Part shown: one piece after another, positions 17,610 to 26,288 of the stretch
Layout: each line of letters starts with the position of its first letter
How positions within the stretch are numbered: position 1 is the stretch's first letter
Source: Rhodovastum sp963804495
Lineage (GTDB): Bacteria; Pseudomonadota; Alphaproteobacteria; Acetobacterales; Acetobacteraceae
Length of the DNA: 64,000 nt
Assembly: GCA_963804495.1 (NCBI GenBank)
Contig: CAWDQN010000003.1
Span: 667,347-731,346 of the forward strand
Direction of reading: 5' to 3'
The notes under the pieces: model-generated
Databases searched by the model: none
Seen by the model: the letters and a program-made list of their open reading frames with translations, nothing else
What the model was told of the DNA's origin: nothing
Made by a program: the position numbers and the translations under genes

Positions 17610-17706
17610 ACAGACCGCCCACCGGGGCTTGCGAGCCGGTCAACGGCGAGCGTTCATGCCGGGTCAGAAATTGTCTCGCGGCTTCGGCACGGTGCGTGGC
17701 CGAACG

Positions 17707-18104
17707 TCACCCGTCGGCCTGTTCGCATCTGGCACGGGCGGCAGAAAGAGCCGCCAGTTCGTCCCTGACCTCCGCCGCCACGCGTCCCCACCCCTTGCCC
17801 TGCGCCTGCCGATGCACTTGCAGCCTGGGATGCCAAGGCAAATCGCGCCGCCCGGCGAGCCAGCGCCAACTGGCATCAACGCGTGACAGCACATGCACTG
17901 GCTTACCCAGGGCGCCGGCCAGATGCGCGACCGCCGTGTCCGCCGTCACCACCACATCGAGGTTGGCAACCAGCGCGGCGCTGTCGGCGAAGTCTTTCAG
18001 GTCGGCGGTCATGTCCAGCACCGGCGGCGCCCCGGCATGCGGAGTGCTCGTGCGTTTGTATCCGGCATGGGGTGCGCAAGGCTGATTTGTGACGTCGTCA
18101 GGCC
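17707..18104 (-). pseudogene. C-terminal remnant of a GT9/TPR-type glycosyltransferase
   Basis: The fragment DLKDFADSAALVANLDVVVT, then ADTAVAHLAGALGKPVHVL and WRWLAGRRDLPWHPRLQV is the sugar-nucleotide-binding end of heptosyltransferase-like proteins that often sit beside flagellin genes. The frame opens only after a stop at about 18106 and has no start with a ribosome site; the N-terminal TPR and first glycosyltransferase lobe are missing. It abuts the flaF 3' end, so an internal deletion probably fused the remnant to this spot. A GTG at 18021 could make a 104-aa product, but that seems unlikely to be functional. Confidence 0.65.
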
Positions 18105-18496
18105 GTCAGCGATGGCTCCGTCCAGCTTGTCTCACGCGCCGGCAGAGCGGCGACCTGTTGCGCCCGTAGCCCGTCCATGATGTTGCGGTTGACCTCGATG
18201 AGCGGCAGCACCGGCAGGTCGCGCGGCATCGCCTGTGTGCTGTAAGTCATCGCCCAGAAACCGAGCGCCGTGAGCTGCTGTTTGAGGTCGTCGGGCAGCG
18301 TGTTGCCCGGCAACTGCAGGTCTTTCACCAGCAATGACCAGAGTTCGTGCGTTTTGTGCAGCGCCTCGATGCGCGCGCGCGGCGTGTCGGCTTTCGCCAG
18401 CCGCTCGTTGCACAGCCCGAAGGCCAGGATCTCCGTCTCGCGGGGCGTGGCGCCGCCGATTTGCGGAGTGCGGAAATAGCTTGCGGTGCGCTTCAT
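18098..18496 (-). CDS. flaF: Flagellar biosynthesis regulator FlaF
   Basis: A 132-aa helical protein, with TPRETEILAFGLCNERL near residue 17 and ALHKTHELWSLLVKDLQ near 45, matching FlaF of alphaproteobacteria. In Caulobacter FlaF is needed for flagellin translation or secretion and works with FlbT. It lies 70 bp downstream of flagellin on the same strand. A GC-rich hairpin between the two may limit readthrough. Confidence 0.85.
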   Translation of the reverse strand: MKRTASYFRTPQIGGATPRETEILAFGLCNERLAKADTPRARIEALHKTHELWSLLVKDLQLPGNTLPDDLKQQLTALGFWAMTYSTQAMPRDLPVLPLIEVNRNIMDGLRAQQVAALPARETSWTEPSLTA

Positions 18497-18531
18497 CGGA
18501 TGCCCTGGGAGGTTATCTCAAGCAGCACGAG

Positions 18532-18559
18532 CCGGCCGGGCCGTATCCGGCCCGGCCGG
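18532..18559 (-). terminator. Hairpin after the flagellin gene
   Basis: A 12-bp perfect stem (CCGGCCGGGCCG paired with CGGCCCGGCCGG) around TATC, starting 8 bp past the flagellin stop on the minus strand. There is no U-tract, so it may be an attenuator or RNA-stabilising hairpin rather than a strong terminator. Confidence 0.55.
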
Positions 18560-18566
18560 GCGGTCA

Positions 18567-19820
18567 TTAACCGCCGAACAGCTTCAGCAGCGCCTGCGGT
18601 TGCTGGTTGGCGATGGACAGCGACTGGATGCCAAGCTGCTGCTTGGTTTGCAGAGAGGTGAGCTGGGCGCTTTCGGCCGCCATGTCGGCATCGGTCAGCG
18701 CCCCAAGGCCGCTCGTCAGCGAGTTCGACAGCGAACTGGTGAAGCTCTGCAGGCCGGTGACTTCCTGCTCATTCTGGCCGAGCACGGCGATTTTCGTGTT
18801 GAGATTCGTAATTGCATTGGTCACGGTCGCTATGGCGGTGTTCGTCGCCGTGACACTGGCTATGGCGGCGTCGCCAGCGGTAGCGATGCTGACGGATGAC
18901 CCGGCGGCGGTGATGTTGGCCGAGCCGCTCGCCCAGGAGGAATCGGTGCCGGTGATCACCAAATCGCCTGCAGTGATCGAACCAGCGCCAGTGCCGACGG
19001 CACTGGAAGCGATCTGGGCGCCGAAACCATCCTGCTGCATGGCTGCCGCGAGTTTCGACAGCACCGTCGCTGAGCTGTCGGCGTTGCCACCGCCCGGCGT
19101 ACTGGCCGAATTGAAATTGACGAACACCACCTTGTCATTGGCGTCCGTCGCCACCGGGGCCGTCGGTGCGGCGCTGCCGTCGCTGAGCACGAAATACGTG
19201 CTCTGCGTTCCGTTGCTCAACTTGATGTAATCATTGTTGGCGAACGCGGTCGTTGCGTCTGTGGTCAGGTCGAGCCCGCCGGTGGTTACGTTCAACCCGG
19301 TCAGGCCCAGGCCGCTCGATGTTACGTCCTGGGTCGCGACCGTGAGCGCGTCGCCGGTAACGTTCTTGGTGGTGGACAGCGTGGTCGCTGTGACCGAGGC
19401 GCCGGTACCGCCGGCGATGTTGACGCCGTTGAAGGTGGCGGCGTTCGCGAAGGCATCGATGTTGGCCAGGATGGCAGAGATCTGGTTATTCATCGTCGTC
19501 GAGTCGATGCCGGTCTGCTGGCCCTGCGTGACCGTGTTTTGCAGCGTGGCCAGCTGCGACGAAATCTGCGTCGCGGCCGAAGACGCCGTGGTAAGCACGG
19601 ATTGCGCGAAATTTAGGTTGTCCGACACCGCCGACAAGCCGGAAATCGTGTCGGTCATGCTCTGCGCGATCGTGTAGATGGCCGGATTGTCCGACGCCTG
19701 GCCGACCTTAAGGCCGGTCGAGATCGCATTCTGCGTGGTGTTGAGGTCGTTCTGCGTCTGCGTCAGCGACTGCAGCGCCGCCATGGCGCCGAGGTTTGTG
19801 TTCACCGAGAATACGGACAT
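18567..19820 (-). CDS. fliC: Flagellin
   Basis: A 417-aa filament subunit. The N-terminal D0/D1 helices (MSVFSVNTNLGAMAALQSLT, then AISTGLKVGQASDNPAIYTI) and the C-terminal helix (QTKQQLGIQSLSIANQQPQA) are conserved. The middle (about 150-340) is Thr/Ala/Gly/Ser-rich with almost no charge, as in surface-exposed variable domains. AAAAAGGAG lies 6 bp before the start. An 11-bp repeat CGTACCCAGAC occurs twice in the leader (about 19844-19872). flaF follows, so flagellin and its regulator are probably linked. Confidence 0.93.
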   Translation of the reverse strand: MSVFSVNTNLGAMAALQSLTQTQNDLNTTQNAISTGLKVGQASDNPAIYTIAQSMTDTISGLSAVSDNLNFAQSVLTTASSAATQISSQLATLQNTVTQGQQTGIDSTTMNNQISAILANIDAFANAATFNGVNIAGGTGASVTATTLSTTKNVTGDALTVATQDVTSSGLGLTGLNVTTGGLDLTTDATTAFANNDYIKLSNGTQSTYFVLSDGSAAPTAPVATDANDKVVFVNFNSASTPGGGNADSSATVLSKLAAAMQQDGFGAQIASSAVGTGAGSITAGDLVITGTDSSWASGSANITAAGSSVSIATAGDAAIASVTATNTAIATVTNAITNLNTKIAVLGQNEQEVTGLQSFTSSLSNSLTSGLGALTDADMAAESAQLTSLQTKQQLGIQSLSIANQQPQALLKLFGG

Positions 19821-20017
19821 GGGAAGCTCCTTTTTGACGGCCCTGTCTGGGTACGTGCCCGTCTGGGTACGTGTTTGTCTGGCTTGTGCGGCGGCTGGAA
19901 GGTTTTGCCGCGACGCATGCAGCGACAATCGCCCGAAATGCTTAACCGGCCGTTTATCCGTCCGCGGCATTCTGGTGCGGCCGGAATCCGCCGGCAGTCC
20001 GCGCGCGGAGGCTCTCG

Positions 20018-20869
20018 ATGTCCGTTCTCTCGCTCACCGCCAGCCCAGGAACGGCGATCGCCTCGTACCTCACGGACACCAAGAACGAGCAGACCCTCGC
20101 TAACAAATGGGCGGCCACCAACCCGCGAATCCAGTCGGACATCACCTACTTCACGGCGCAGGCCCCCAAGCTCACCACGGCCGAAGCACTGACGAAGGAC
20201 TACCGGTCGCTGAAAATCGTCCTCGGCGCCTACAACGTTTCCGATCTGCTCTCCTACCCCGCGCTCACCAAGCAGTTGCTGACGCAGAATCCGAACGCTT
20301 CCACCTCGGTCGCGCAGAAAATCGCCAATCCAGGCTATCAAAAATTTGCGATGACCTTCAACCAATTTCAGAATCAGCCTTTGTCCAACAGCAGCAACGT
20401 CCAAACGATTGTCAACAACTACGTGATCAACAGCTACGAAACTGCGCAGAACACCCAGACCCCGGGCATGCAGAATGCACTCGGCTTCACCCGCACCGCC
20501 TCGCAGGTCATCAGCATCGACCAACTCATGAGCAACAGCGCCGCGCTCGCCGTCGCGGTGGGGCAGACCGGCATCAACTTCACCACCTACGCCAACATGA
20601 GCTACGACCAGCAGGTCAGTTTCCTGACCAGCAAGATCAAACTCGCGGATTTCCAGAGCCCGGCGAAGGTGACCAAGATGGCGGAGCAATACCTGATCCA
20701 GGCGGTTCAGGACCCGACCGACTGGAACGCCTCCAATGCCACCACCACCACGGTACTGTCGCTGTTCGGCGGCAGCAGCACCACTTCGATCCTGTCGCTG
20801 TTCGGTGCCGGCAGCACCAGCAGTAGCAGCAGCGCGAGCGCTGATCCCACGCTGTCGCTGTTTGCGTGA
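20018..20869 (+). CDS. DUF1217 flagellar-associated protein
   Basis: A 283-aa protein with the DUF1217 layout common in alphaproteobacterial flagellar clusters: repeated helical modules such as DITYFTAQAPKLTTAEALTK and NPGYQKFAMTFNQFQNQPL. The C-terminal 40 residues are unusual, with LSLFG/LSLFA three times separated by Ser/Thr-rich spacers. It is divergent from flagellin and ends in a copy of the intergenic repeat. Its exact role is unknown; family members are thought to act in flagellum assembly or motor function. Confidence 0.75.
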   Translation: MSVLSLTASPGTAIASYLTDTKNEQTLANKWAATNPRIQSDITYFTAQAPKLTTAEALTKDYRSLKIVLGAYNVSDLLSYPALTKQLLTQNPNASTSVAQKIANPGYQKFAMTFNQFQNQPLSNSSNVQTIVNNYVINSYETAQNTQTPGMQNALGFTRTASQVISIDQLMSNSAALAVAVGQTGINFTTYANMSYDQQVSFLTSKIKLADFQSPAKVTKMAEQYLIQAVQDPTDWNASNATTTTVLSLFGGSSTTSILSLFGAGSTSSSSSASADPTLSLFA

Positions 20870-20876
20870 ACGAAAG

Positions 20877-20945
20877 AAAGGCCAGGGGCTCGGCCCCTGG
20901 ACCCCGCAAGGGGGCGGTACCCACTTGACCCCATCTTTATGGGCC
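20877..20945 (+). repeat. Intergenic double-hairpin repeat, copy B
   Basis: AAGGCCAGGGGCTCGGCCCCTGG forms the first hairpin; GACCCCGCAAGGGGGCGGTACC begins a decayed second one. It starts 8 bp after the DUF1217 stop and lies between convergent genes, so it may serve as a terminator. Confidence 0.8.
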
Positions 20946-20949
20946 CCGG

Positions 20950-21348
20950 CTACTGTTGCCGGCCTAGCACCGCATCCTCATGCCGGATCACCCGCCGCAC
21001 CAGCTTCAGCGCCGTATAACAATCGTCCGAACGGGCCAAAACCAGCGCGCGTTCCAGAATCTCGCGCGCCAGGGGCGAGGTTGTGGCGGCCTGGAATTCG
21101 CGGATCAGGCGCAGCGCCTCTTGCAGGCCGGCCTCCCGCTCATCATCGGTGCCGATATAGGCGGTCTGCAGAGAAAAATAGATGCGCCGCGCGGGGCTGT
21201 CCGCACCGTCCGGCGGCATGATCTGCTTGCCGAACAGAAACCGCGCCTTGGCGGCGAGCTCGATCCGCGTCTTGCTGCGGAACCGGATGGACGCGCCGTT
21301 GACGATCATCATGTCGCCCTGGCGCAACTCGAGAACGAGGTTTGACAT
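20950..21348 (-). CDS. flbT: Flagellar biosynthesis repressor FlbT
   Basis: A 132-aa protein matching FlbT, which binds flagellin mRNA and controls its translation and decay in alphaproteobacteria. Seen: SNLVLELRQGDMMIVNGASI at the N-terminus, RFLFGKQIMPP near 40, RRIYFSLQTAYIG near 57. The start at 21348 gives the normal length. A weak sigma-54-like TGGCCTG-N4-AAGC at 21369-21383 and an inverted repeat GCCTGC/GCAGGC lie just upstream. It follows flgL on the same strand with a 106-bp gap. Confidence 0.88.
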   Translation of the reverse strand: MSNLVLELRQGDMMIVNGASIRFRSKTRIELAAKARFLFGKQIMPPDGADSPARRIYFSLQTAYIGTDDEREAGLQEALRLIREFQAATTSPLAREILERALVLARSDDCYTALKLVRRVIRHEDAVLGRQQ

Positions 21349-21454
21349 CGGCGTTTTCCCGGTTGCCTGCTTTTGGCAGGCCATTCTGGCCGCCGCCTCT
21401 GTTGTCGCAGGCACGCCTTAACATCGGGTGAAGCCGGGCATCTGTTCGGACCGG

Positions 21455-22513
21455 TTACAGATAAGCCGTCAGCGACAGTTGCTTCATACCCGCGATGAGC
21501 TGAAACGATGCCTGCAACTGCGTCTGCACCTGCGAAAGGGCGGTCGCAGTGGCCGCCATGTTGACGTTTTCAGCGCCGGAGACCTGCGCGGTCAGGGTGG
21601 TCAACGTGTCCGACAGGGCGGTGCCCTGGGCGGTGAGGTTCGACTGCACCTGGCCGAATCCGGCCTCGTCCGTCGCGATCGCGCCGGCCGCCCCCTGCAG
21701 CAGTTGCGAAATGCTGGCACCATAGGATTGCAGCGTGCTCTCGCTGGCAGTGGTGCCACTGAGCCCGGCCAGGCCCGCCAGGCCGGCGATGAGATCGCGG
21801 ACATACGAGCCCGTGCCACCGCCCGACGCCGGCAGGAAGCTGTTCTGCCCGGCGACGAAGGCCATTGGCACCGACTGCTCATCGCCGGTCTGCGCTTGCA
21901 CCGCCGCCGGAGTGGTGCCAGTGGCAGAAGATCCAGGGTACGCAAAGGGAGACGTTGTGGCCAGGCTCACCACCGCGCTCACCACGGTCGCCGGGACGGT
22001 GCCTGTGTTCAGGCCGGCCACCTGGGTGCCGACAGCCGAAACGAAGCTGGTGAGCGCGCTGCTGTCAATCGGCGGATTGCCGGAGTCGGTGCCGGCAAAC
22101 ACGTATTGCCCGTTCAGCTGCGTATTGAGCAGGCCGACGACCTGCTGCAGCGTCACCTGCGCCTCGGCCGCCACCGCCGTGGCGCCGGTGGCCGACTGCA
22201 TTTCCGTGCCGAGCGCCTGGCTGTTGAAATTGGCAGCGATGCTGGCCAACTGGCCGAGCACGTTCTGCGTGGTGGCCAGGCTTGTGTTGGCGACGGAGAT
22301 GCTTTGCTGCCAGGCCTGCGCCTGCGCCATCTGCGGCCGCAGGTCGATCGAGACCGACGCCGCATCGCTCAGTCCGCCATAGGTGTCGGCCACCAGCCCG
22401 CTGGCGGATTGCCGGGTGAGTTTGTCCAGCTGCGTCTGCGTCGCCGTGCTGTCGGCGACAAGCTGCGCCAGCAGACCGTTCTGGACCAGGCCGCTCACTG
22501 CGCCCACGCTCAT
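21455..22513 (-). CDS. flgL: Flagellar hook-associated protein 3 (hook-filament junction)
   Basis: A 352-aa flagellin-like junction protein. The N-terminus has the helical D0 pattern (LVQNGLLAQLVADSTATQTQ) with LVADTYGGLSDAASVSIDLR, and the C-terminus VQTQLQASFQLIAGMKQLSL. FLPASGGG and YVFAGTDSGNPP are usual FlgL landmarks. It starts 10 bp after flgK, as expected for cotranscribed hook-associated genes. Confidence 0.82.
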   Translation of the reverse strand: MSVGAVSGLVQNGLLAQLVADSTATQTQLDKLTRQSASGLVADTYGGLSDAASVSIDLRPQMAQAQAWQQSISVANTSLATTQNVLGQLASIAANFNSQALGTEMQSATGATAVAAEAQVTLQQVVGLLNTQLNGQYVFAGTDSGNPPIDSSALTSFVSAVGTQVAGLNTGTVPATVVSAVVSLATTSPFAYPGSSATGTTPAAVQAQTGDEQSVPMAFVAGQNSFLPASGGGTGSYVRDLIAGLAGLAGLSGTTASESTLQSYGASISQLLQGAAGAIATDEAGFGQVQSNLTAQGTALSDTLTTLTAQVSGAENVNMAATATALSQVQTQLQASFQLIAGMKQLSLTAYL

Positions 22514-22523
22514 ACGCCCGTCC

Positions 22524-23990
22524 TCATGCAGTGGTGCCGATGTCGAGCAGCGAGGTCCACATGTTCTGGATCGCGGTGATCACGCGGGCATTGGCCGCGT
22601 AGGAATTCTGCAGCCCGATCATGGTGGACATCTCCGTATCGACCGATACGCCCGAAACGGCGGCGATGCTGTTGTTGAGGGTGGTTTGCGCCGCCTGCGC
22701 GGTGGCCAGGCTGGCAGTCGCATCGGCGCTGGGGCTGGTCTGGGCGGACACCACGTCGGCGGCGAAACCGGCCAGCGTCGCGGGTGCCGCGAAGGGCGCG
22801 GACAGGGTACCGGTCAGACCCAGCCCCTGCACCGACGGGGCCGCGGCCGTGGATGCCGAAGCCGGTCCGAATGCCTGGCCCAGCACCGCATTGATGACCG
22901 TCTGGTCGCTCGCGGGGACACTGGCGGCGCCGGCGCCGGTGCCGGATTGCACCAGCGTCGGGTCGTTGACCACCGCCGGGTTGACCGCGATCCGGTTGGC
23001 CAGACCCAGATAGGCGGCCTGCACCGGCAGCGGCGAAGCGGCAACCGGGGGGCTGGGGTCGGTGAACAGCGTCAGCCCGGCCGCGTCGAACCGCTGGGTC
23101 AGGTTGTTCGAAAACTCGTCGAGCTCGGCCTGAAAGGTCGGCAGCACAGTGTCGCGCAAGGACAGGTTGGCGCCGATCTGGCCGGCGGTGAGCTGGGCGG
23201 TGATGTCCTGGCCGTTGAGGGTGACCGGGGGAGAAGAGCTCTGCGGGTCCAACTGCGAACCGTCGATCGACAGCGACGCCGATCCATCGGTGGGCAGGGT
23301 GGTGCCGGAGGGCAGGATCACCTGCACGGAGCCGTCCGGCTGGTTGACGAAACTGGCACCGGTGAGCTGCGCCACGGTGCTCATGGCGGCGTCGCGCTGG
23401 TCCTGCAGCGCCGCGACGCTGGTACCTTCGTTGGTCAAGACGCCGATCTGCTTGCTCAGTGTGCCGATGCTGGCAAGCGCGGTGTTGAGTTGCGTGAGCT
23501 CCTGGCCGATCGAATCCTGCGCCCCCTGCCGCTGGGTGCCGACCGCCTGGGCCACCCGGTTGATGCCGCTGGCCAGATTGCTCGCCGCGCTCACCACCGC
23601 GGTTTGCTCGGCGGTGGACGACGGATCGGCCGATAGCGTGGTGAAGGCGTCGTTCAGCGCGCCGGTCAGGCTGGCGAGGTCGTTGCCCTGCCCCGGCGTG
23701 CCGTTCGCCGCATCGACCGCCGACAGCGCCTGCGATGTGACGGTCAGCCCCGCCACCGTGGCGTTCTGCTGCCACGCCTCGGCCTGCAGCATGGCGTTGA
23801 CGCTGCGCACGGTGACTCCGGTGCGCACGCCCAGTTCCATGCCGTTCGCGCTCAGGGCGCTTTGCTGGCCGAGCTCGAGCGTATAGCCCGCCGTATTGGC
23901 GTTGCTGACGTTCTGCGACACCACGGCGAGCTGGCTGGTGACATTGCTCAGCCCGCCGGCGGCGATGGACAGGGCGGAGGCGAGGCTCAT
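22524..23990 (-). CDS. flgK: Flagellar hook-associated protein 1
   Basis: A 488-aa hook-filament junction protein. N-terminal SLASALSIAAGGLSNVTSQL and SQNVSNANTAGYTLE are the FlgK/FlgE rod-type motif, and the C-terminus VSGVSVDTEMSTMIGLQNSY with ARVITAIQNMWTSLL is diagnostic of FlgK. It follows flgE by 79 bp and precedes flgL by 10 bp. The order flgE-flgK-flgL fits one middle-to-late flagellar operon. Confidence 0.9.
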   Translation of the reverse strand: MSLASALSIAAGGLSNVTSQLAVVSQNVSNANTAGYTLELGQQSALSANGMELGVRTGVTVRSVNAMLQAEAWQQNATVAGLTVTSQALSAVDAANGTPGQGNDLASLTGALNDAFTTLSADPSSTAEQTAVVSAASNLASGINRVAQAVGTQRQGAQDSIGQELTQLNTALASIGTLSKQIGVLTNEGTSVAALQDQRDAAMSTVAQLTGASFVNQPDGSVQVILPSGTTLPTDGSASLSIDGSQLDPQSSSPPVTLNGQDITAQLTAGQIGANLSLRDTVLPTFQAELDEFSNNLTQRFDAAGLTLFTDPSPPVAASPLPVQAAYLGLANRIAVNPAVVNDPTLVQSGTGAGAASVPASDQTVINAVLGQAFGPASASTAAAPSVQGLGLTGTLSAPFAAPATLAGFAADVVSAQTSPSADATASLATAQAAQTTLNNSIAAVSGVSVDTEMSTMIGLQNSYAANARVITAIQNMWTSLLDIGTTA

Positions 23991-24069
23991 GTCCGCGTTC
24001 CCAATGGCAAAATTGCCTGCCGCTCAGCCGCGCCGGAGGCGCCGACCGGGCACAGCGAGTGAATTTTGC

Positions 24070-25974
24070 TCAGCTTTTCATGTTGATGGTGGTCTGCATG
24101 AGCTGATCCGCCGTGGTCACCACCTTGGCGTTGGCCGAATAGGCCTGTTGGGCGATGATCAGCTGGCTGAACTGGCTGGCGATGTCGACGTTGGAGGATT
24201 CCACCGAGCTGGTGACCAGGCTGCCGGCGCCGTTGGTGCCGGCAGCCTGCAGCGACGGATTGCCGGATCCGTTGGTCACCGTGTAGGCGCTGCCGTTCTG
24301 CGACTGCAGCGCGTCGGCGTTGCCGAAGGTGGCCAGCGGCACCTGGGCGATCAAGCGTGTCTGACCGTTGTTGTAGTTGGCGTAAATGTCGCCGCTGGTG
24401 GTGGTGCTGATGCTGCTGAAGCTGCCGGGCGGCACGCCATCCTGAGACAGGCTGCTCAGCGTATAGCTGCTGGCGGCAAAGTTGGTAACGCCATTGGTCT
24501 CGCCGATATTGCCGAGATTCAACGAGATCGACTGCGTGCCAGTGGGGGTTGAGTAGGGCGTCTGAATGGTCAGGACCGCGAGCGGATTGGGATTGACGGC
24601 GGTCGCGGCGATATTCGCCACTTGGCCAGTGGCCGGGTCTGTGTACGATACTTGATCCAATGTCCCGTTGGCACCGAAGCTCACCGCCGCGCCACCCGGT
24701 GCGGTATTGCTTTCGATGGTGCTCGTATCGGTATTCACCGCTAGTTGGTCGGTGGCGACAGTGTAGATATCTCCAGTCCCGGCACTGCTGCCATAGATAT
24801 TCTGCCAGGCGGTGGTCATGTTCTTAAGTGCGGTATTCGCCTGGGTTTGCTGGGCTGTTGAGAGACTGCCGACAGCGGAGGCTTCGTCGGTGGCAAGTGT
24901 GCCCAACGCGGCGGTCGCAACGGTGAGATCGGTAGCCACGGCGGACTGCAGAGTAGCGTAGGTGGAGCTTGTTGAAGAAGTGGCCGCAAGGGCCTGTTGG
25001 TCCTTTCCCATCTGGTCGTAGGCGGTTTGAACGCTGCTGATGTCGCTCTGCAGGTTGGTGACCGATAGCAAAGAATTCTCGTTGGTGCTGAGCGTCGACT
25101 GATCGCTGGTCAGCGCCGCCTGATCTTTCGTGAGCTGTGCCTGGTCTTTCACGGCTTGCGTGGTCGCGGCGGCGGCGGCGGCGGTCTGCGCGGCGGTCGG
25201 GGTCGTTCCCAGGATCGGCGCGTTGCCACCGTTGGTGGTGTCGGCAATCGACAGGGTCCAGGGCGCGTTCGTCTGGCTGGCCGACGTGGCGGTCGGCATC
25301 CAGGTCAGGGTGAGCTGGTGCACATTTCCCTGGCTGTCGTACACCTCCACCTGCGAGGTCGGCGCCTGCACCTCGGTATTGGCGCTGTTCATCACCACCA
25401 CCTGGTTGGTGGCGTTGAGGCTGAGATGGTAGCCGCTCGGCAGGTTGGCGCTCATCGTCATGTTCTGCGTCGCCACCGGAGCGTAGATGGTCTGCGCCAC
25501 CTGGATCGGCTGGATGTTGCTCTGGTCCAGCACGCCGGTGGTGGGGTTGGCGATCCAGCCGTTCAGGTACAGGCCGGAGTTGTTGGTGAGGTAGCCCTCG
25601 GCATTGAGCTGAAAGTCGCCATCGCGGGTGTAATACTGCTTGCTGTCAAACTGGGTCTGGACGTTGCTGCCGGAGCCGGCATTGGTGGCCTCGCTCACGG
25701 CGAAGAATCCCTGGCCGCTGACCGCGAGGGCGAGCGGGTTCTGCGACTGCGTGATCGTCCCCTGCACCGTGTTCAGGTACTGCGGGGTCGCCACCACCGT
25801 GCCGGGGTCGTTGACCAGGGCCGAACTGGTGGTCAGGTAGTCTTCGAAACTGGTGTTGACGCCCTTGAAGCCGACGGTCTGGGCATTCGCCACGTTGTCG
25901 CTGATGTTGCTGAACGCGGCCGATTGGGCGGCGAGGCCGCTGACGGCGGTGTTCATGGCGCCTAGAACGGACAT
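24070..25974 (-). CDS. flgE: Flagellar hook protein FlgE with a long central insertion
   Basis: A 634-aa hook subunit, longer than the common 400-450 aa. Termini are classic: MSVLGAMNTAVSGLAAQSAA with NVANAQTVGFKG at the start, and SSVESSNVDIASQFSQLIIA with QQAYSANAKVVTTADQLMQT at the end. Between about residues 255 and 430, after PWTLSIADT and before VSFGANGTLD, lies an Ala/Gln/Thr-rich insertion with heptad-like LTKDQAALTSDQSTL and LQSDISSVQTAYDQMGK. The start at 25974 has CAGGAGACACGC upstream. A sigma-54 promoter match lies 60-73 bp upstream. Confidence 0.92.
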   Translation of the reverse strand: MSVLGAMNTAVSGLAAQSAAFSNISDNVANAQTVGFKGVNTSFEDYLTTSSALVNDPGTVVATPQYLNTVQGTITQSQNPLALAVSGQGFFAVSEATNAGSGSNVQTQFDSKQYYTRDGDFQLNAEGYLTNNSGLYLNGWIANPTTGVLDQSNIQPIQVAQTIYAPVATQNMTMSANLPSGYHLSLNATNQVVVMNSANTEVQAPTSQVEVYDSQGNVHQLTLTWMPTATSASQTNAPWTLSIADTTNGGNAPILGTTPTAAQTAAAAAATTQAVKDQAQLTKDQAALTSDQSTLSTNENSLLSVTNLQSDISSVQTAYDQMGKDQQALAATSSTSSTYATLQSAVATDLTVATAALGTLATDEASAVGSLSTAQQTQANTALKNMTTAWQNIYGSSAGTGDIYTVATDQLAVNTDTSTIESNTAPGGAAVSFGANGTLDQVSYTDPATGQVANIAATAVNPNPLAVLTIQTPYSTPTGTQSISLNLGNIGETNGVTNFAASSYTLSSLSQDGVPPGSFSSISTTTSGDIYANYNNGQTRLIAQVPLATFGNADALQSQNGSAYTVTNGSGNPSLQAAGTNGAGSLVTSSVESSNVDIASQFSQLIIAQQAYSANAKVVTTADQLMQTTINMKS

Positions 25975-26032
25975 GCGTGTCTCCTGACAGGTGAACCAAG
26001 CGCGGGGGGCCGCGGAGTGCCCCGCCGGGTGC

Positions 26033-26047
26033 GCAGGAAACGTGCCA
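26033..26047 (-). promoter_or_regulatory. Sigma-54 promoter of flgE
   Basis: On the minus strand TGGCACG-TTTC-CTGC matches the -24/-12 consensus TGGCACG-N4-TTGC at all but one base, with the correct 10-base GG-to-GC spacing. The predicted transcript would begin about 47 nt before the flgE ATG. Hook genes are classical RpoN targets in alphaproteobacteria. Confidence 0.75.
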
Positions 26048-26188
26048 GACGGAGCCCCATGCCGCGGGCGGGGTTGGCAGCGGCGGCGTGTGGCACGCGG
26101 CAGTTTGAACCCGGCAGAAACTGCCGCACGGCGCCGGCCGCCGGCCCGCAGGGCACGCCGCTCAGCCGTTTCCGGTCCCATTCCGGCG

Positions 26189-26203
26189 TGGCACGCGGCA
26201 TGC
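26189..26203 (+). promoter_or_regulatory. Sigma-54 promoter of fliK
   Basis: TGGCACG-CGGC-ATGC fits the -24/-12 consensus with one -12 mismatch and the correct spacing. It would start a transcript about 75 nt before the fliK ATG. A second TGGCACGCGGCA at 26089 lacks the downstream GC and is probably not a promoter. Confidence 0.65.
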
Positions 26204-26288
26204 GAGGCCATGGCGAACGAATGCCCGTCTGCGAGCCGGACCCGCCGCGGCAGGCCAGCGCGGCCTGCTGCCTCAGCCAGGAGTTCCG

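Larger units (their letters stand above)
25975..26288. promoter_or_regulatory. Divergent flgE/fliK control region
   Basis: This 314-bp gap holds no convincing gene. It contains two outward-facing sigma-54 promoter matches and two copies of TGGCACGCGGCA, at 26089 and 26189. An open frame crossing it on the plus strand is an extension of a shadow frame of fliK. Confidence 0.6.

Noticed and set aside
21369..21383. Sigma-54 promoter for flbT
   Set aside because: Only the GG and GC cores match (TGGCCTG-N4-AAGC); the rest of the -24 and -12 elements is poor, so I mention it but do not list it.
26089..26103. Third sigma-54 box at TGGCACGCGGCA
   Set aside because: The GC doublet is missing at the -12 position (AGTT instead).
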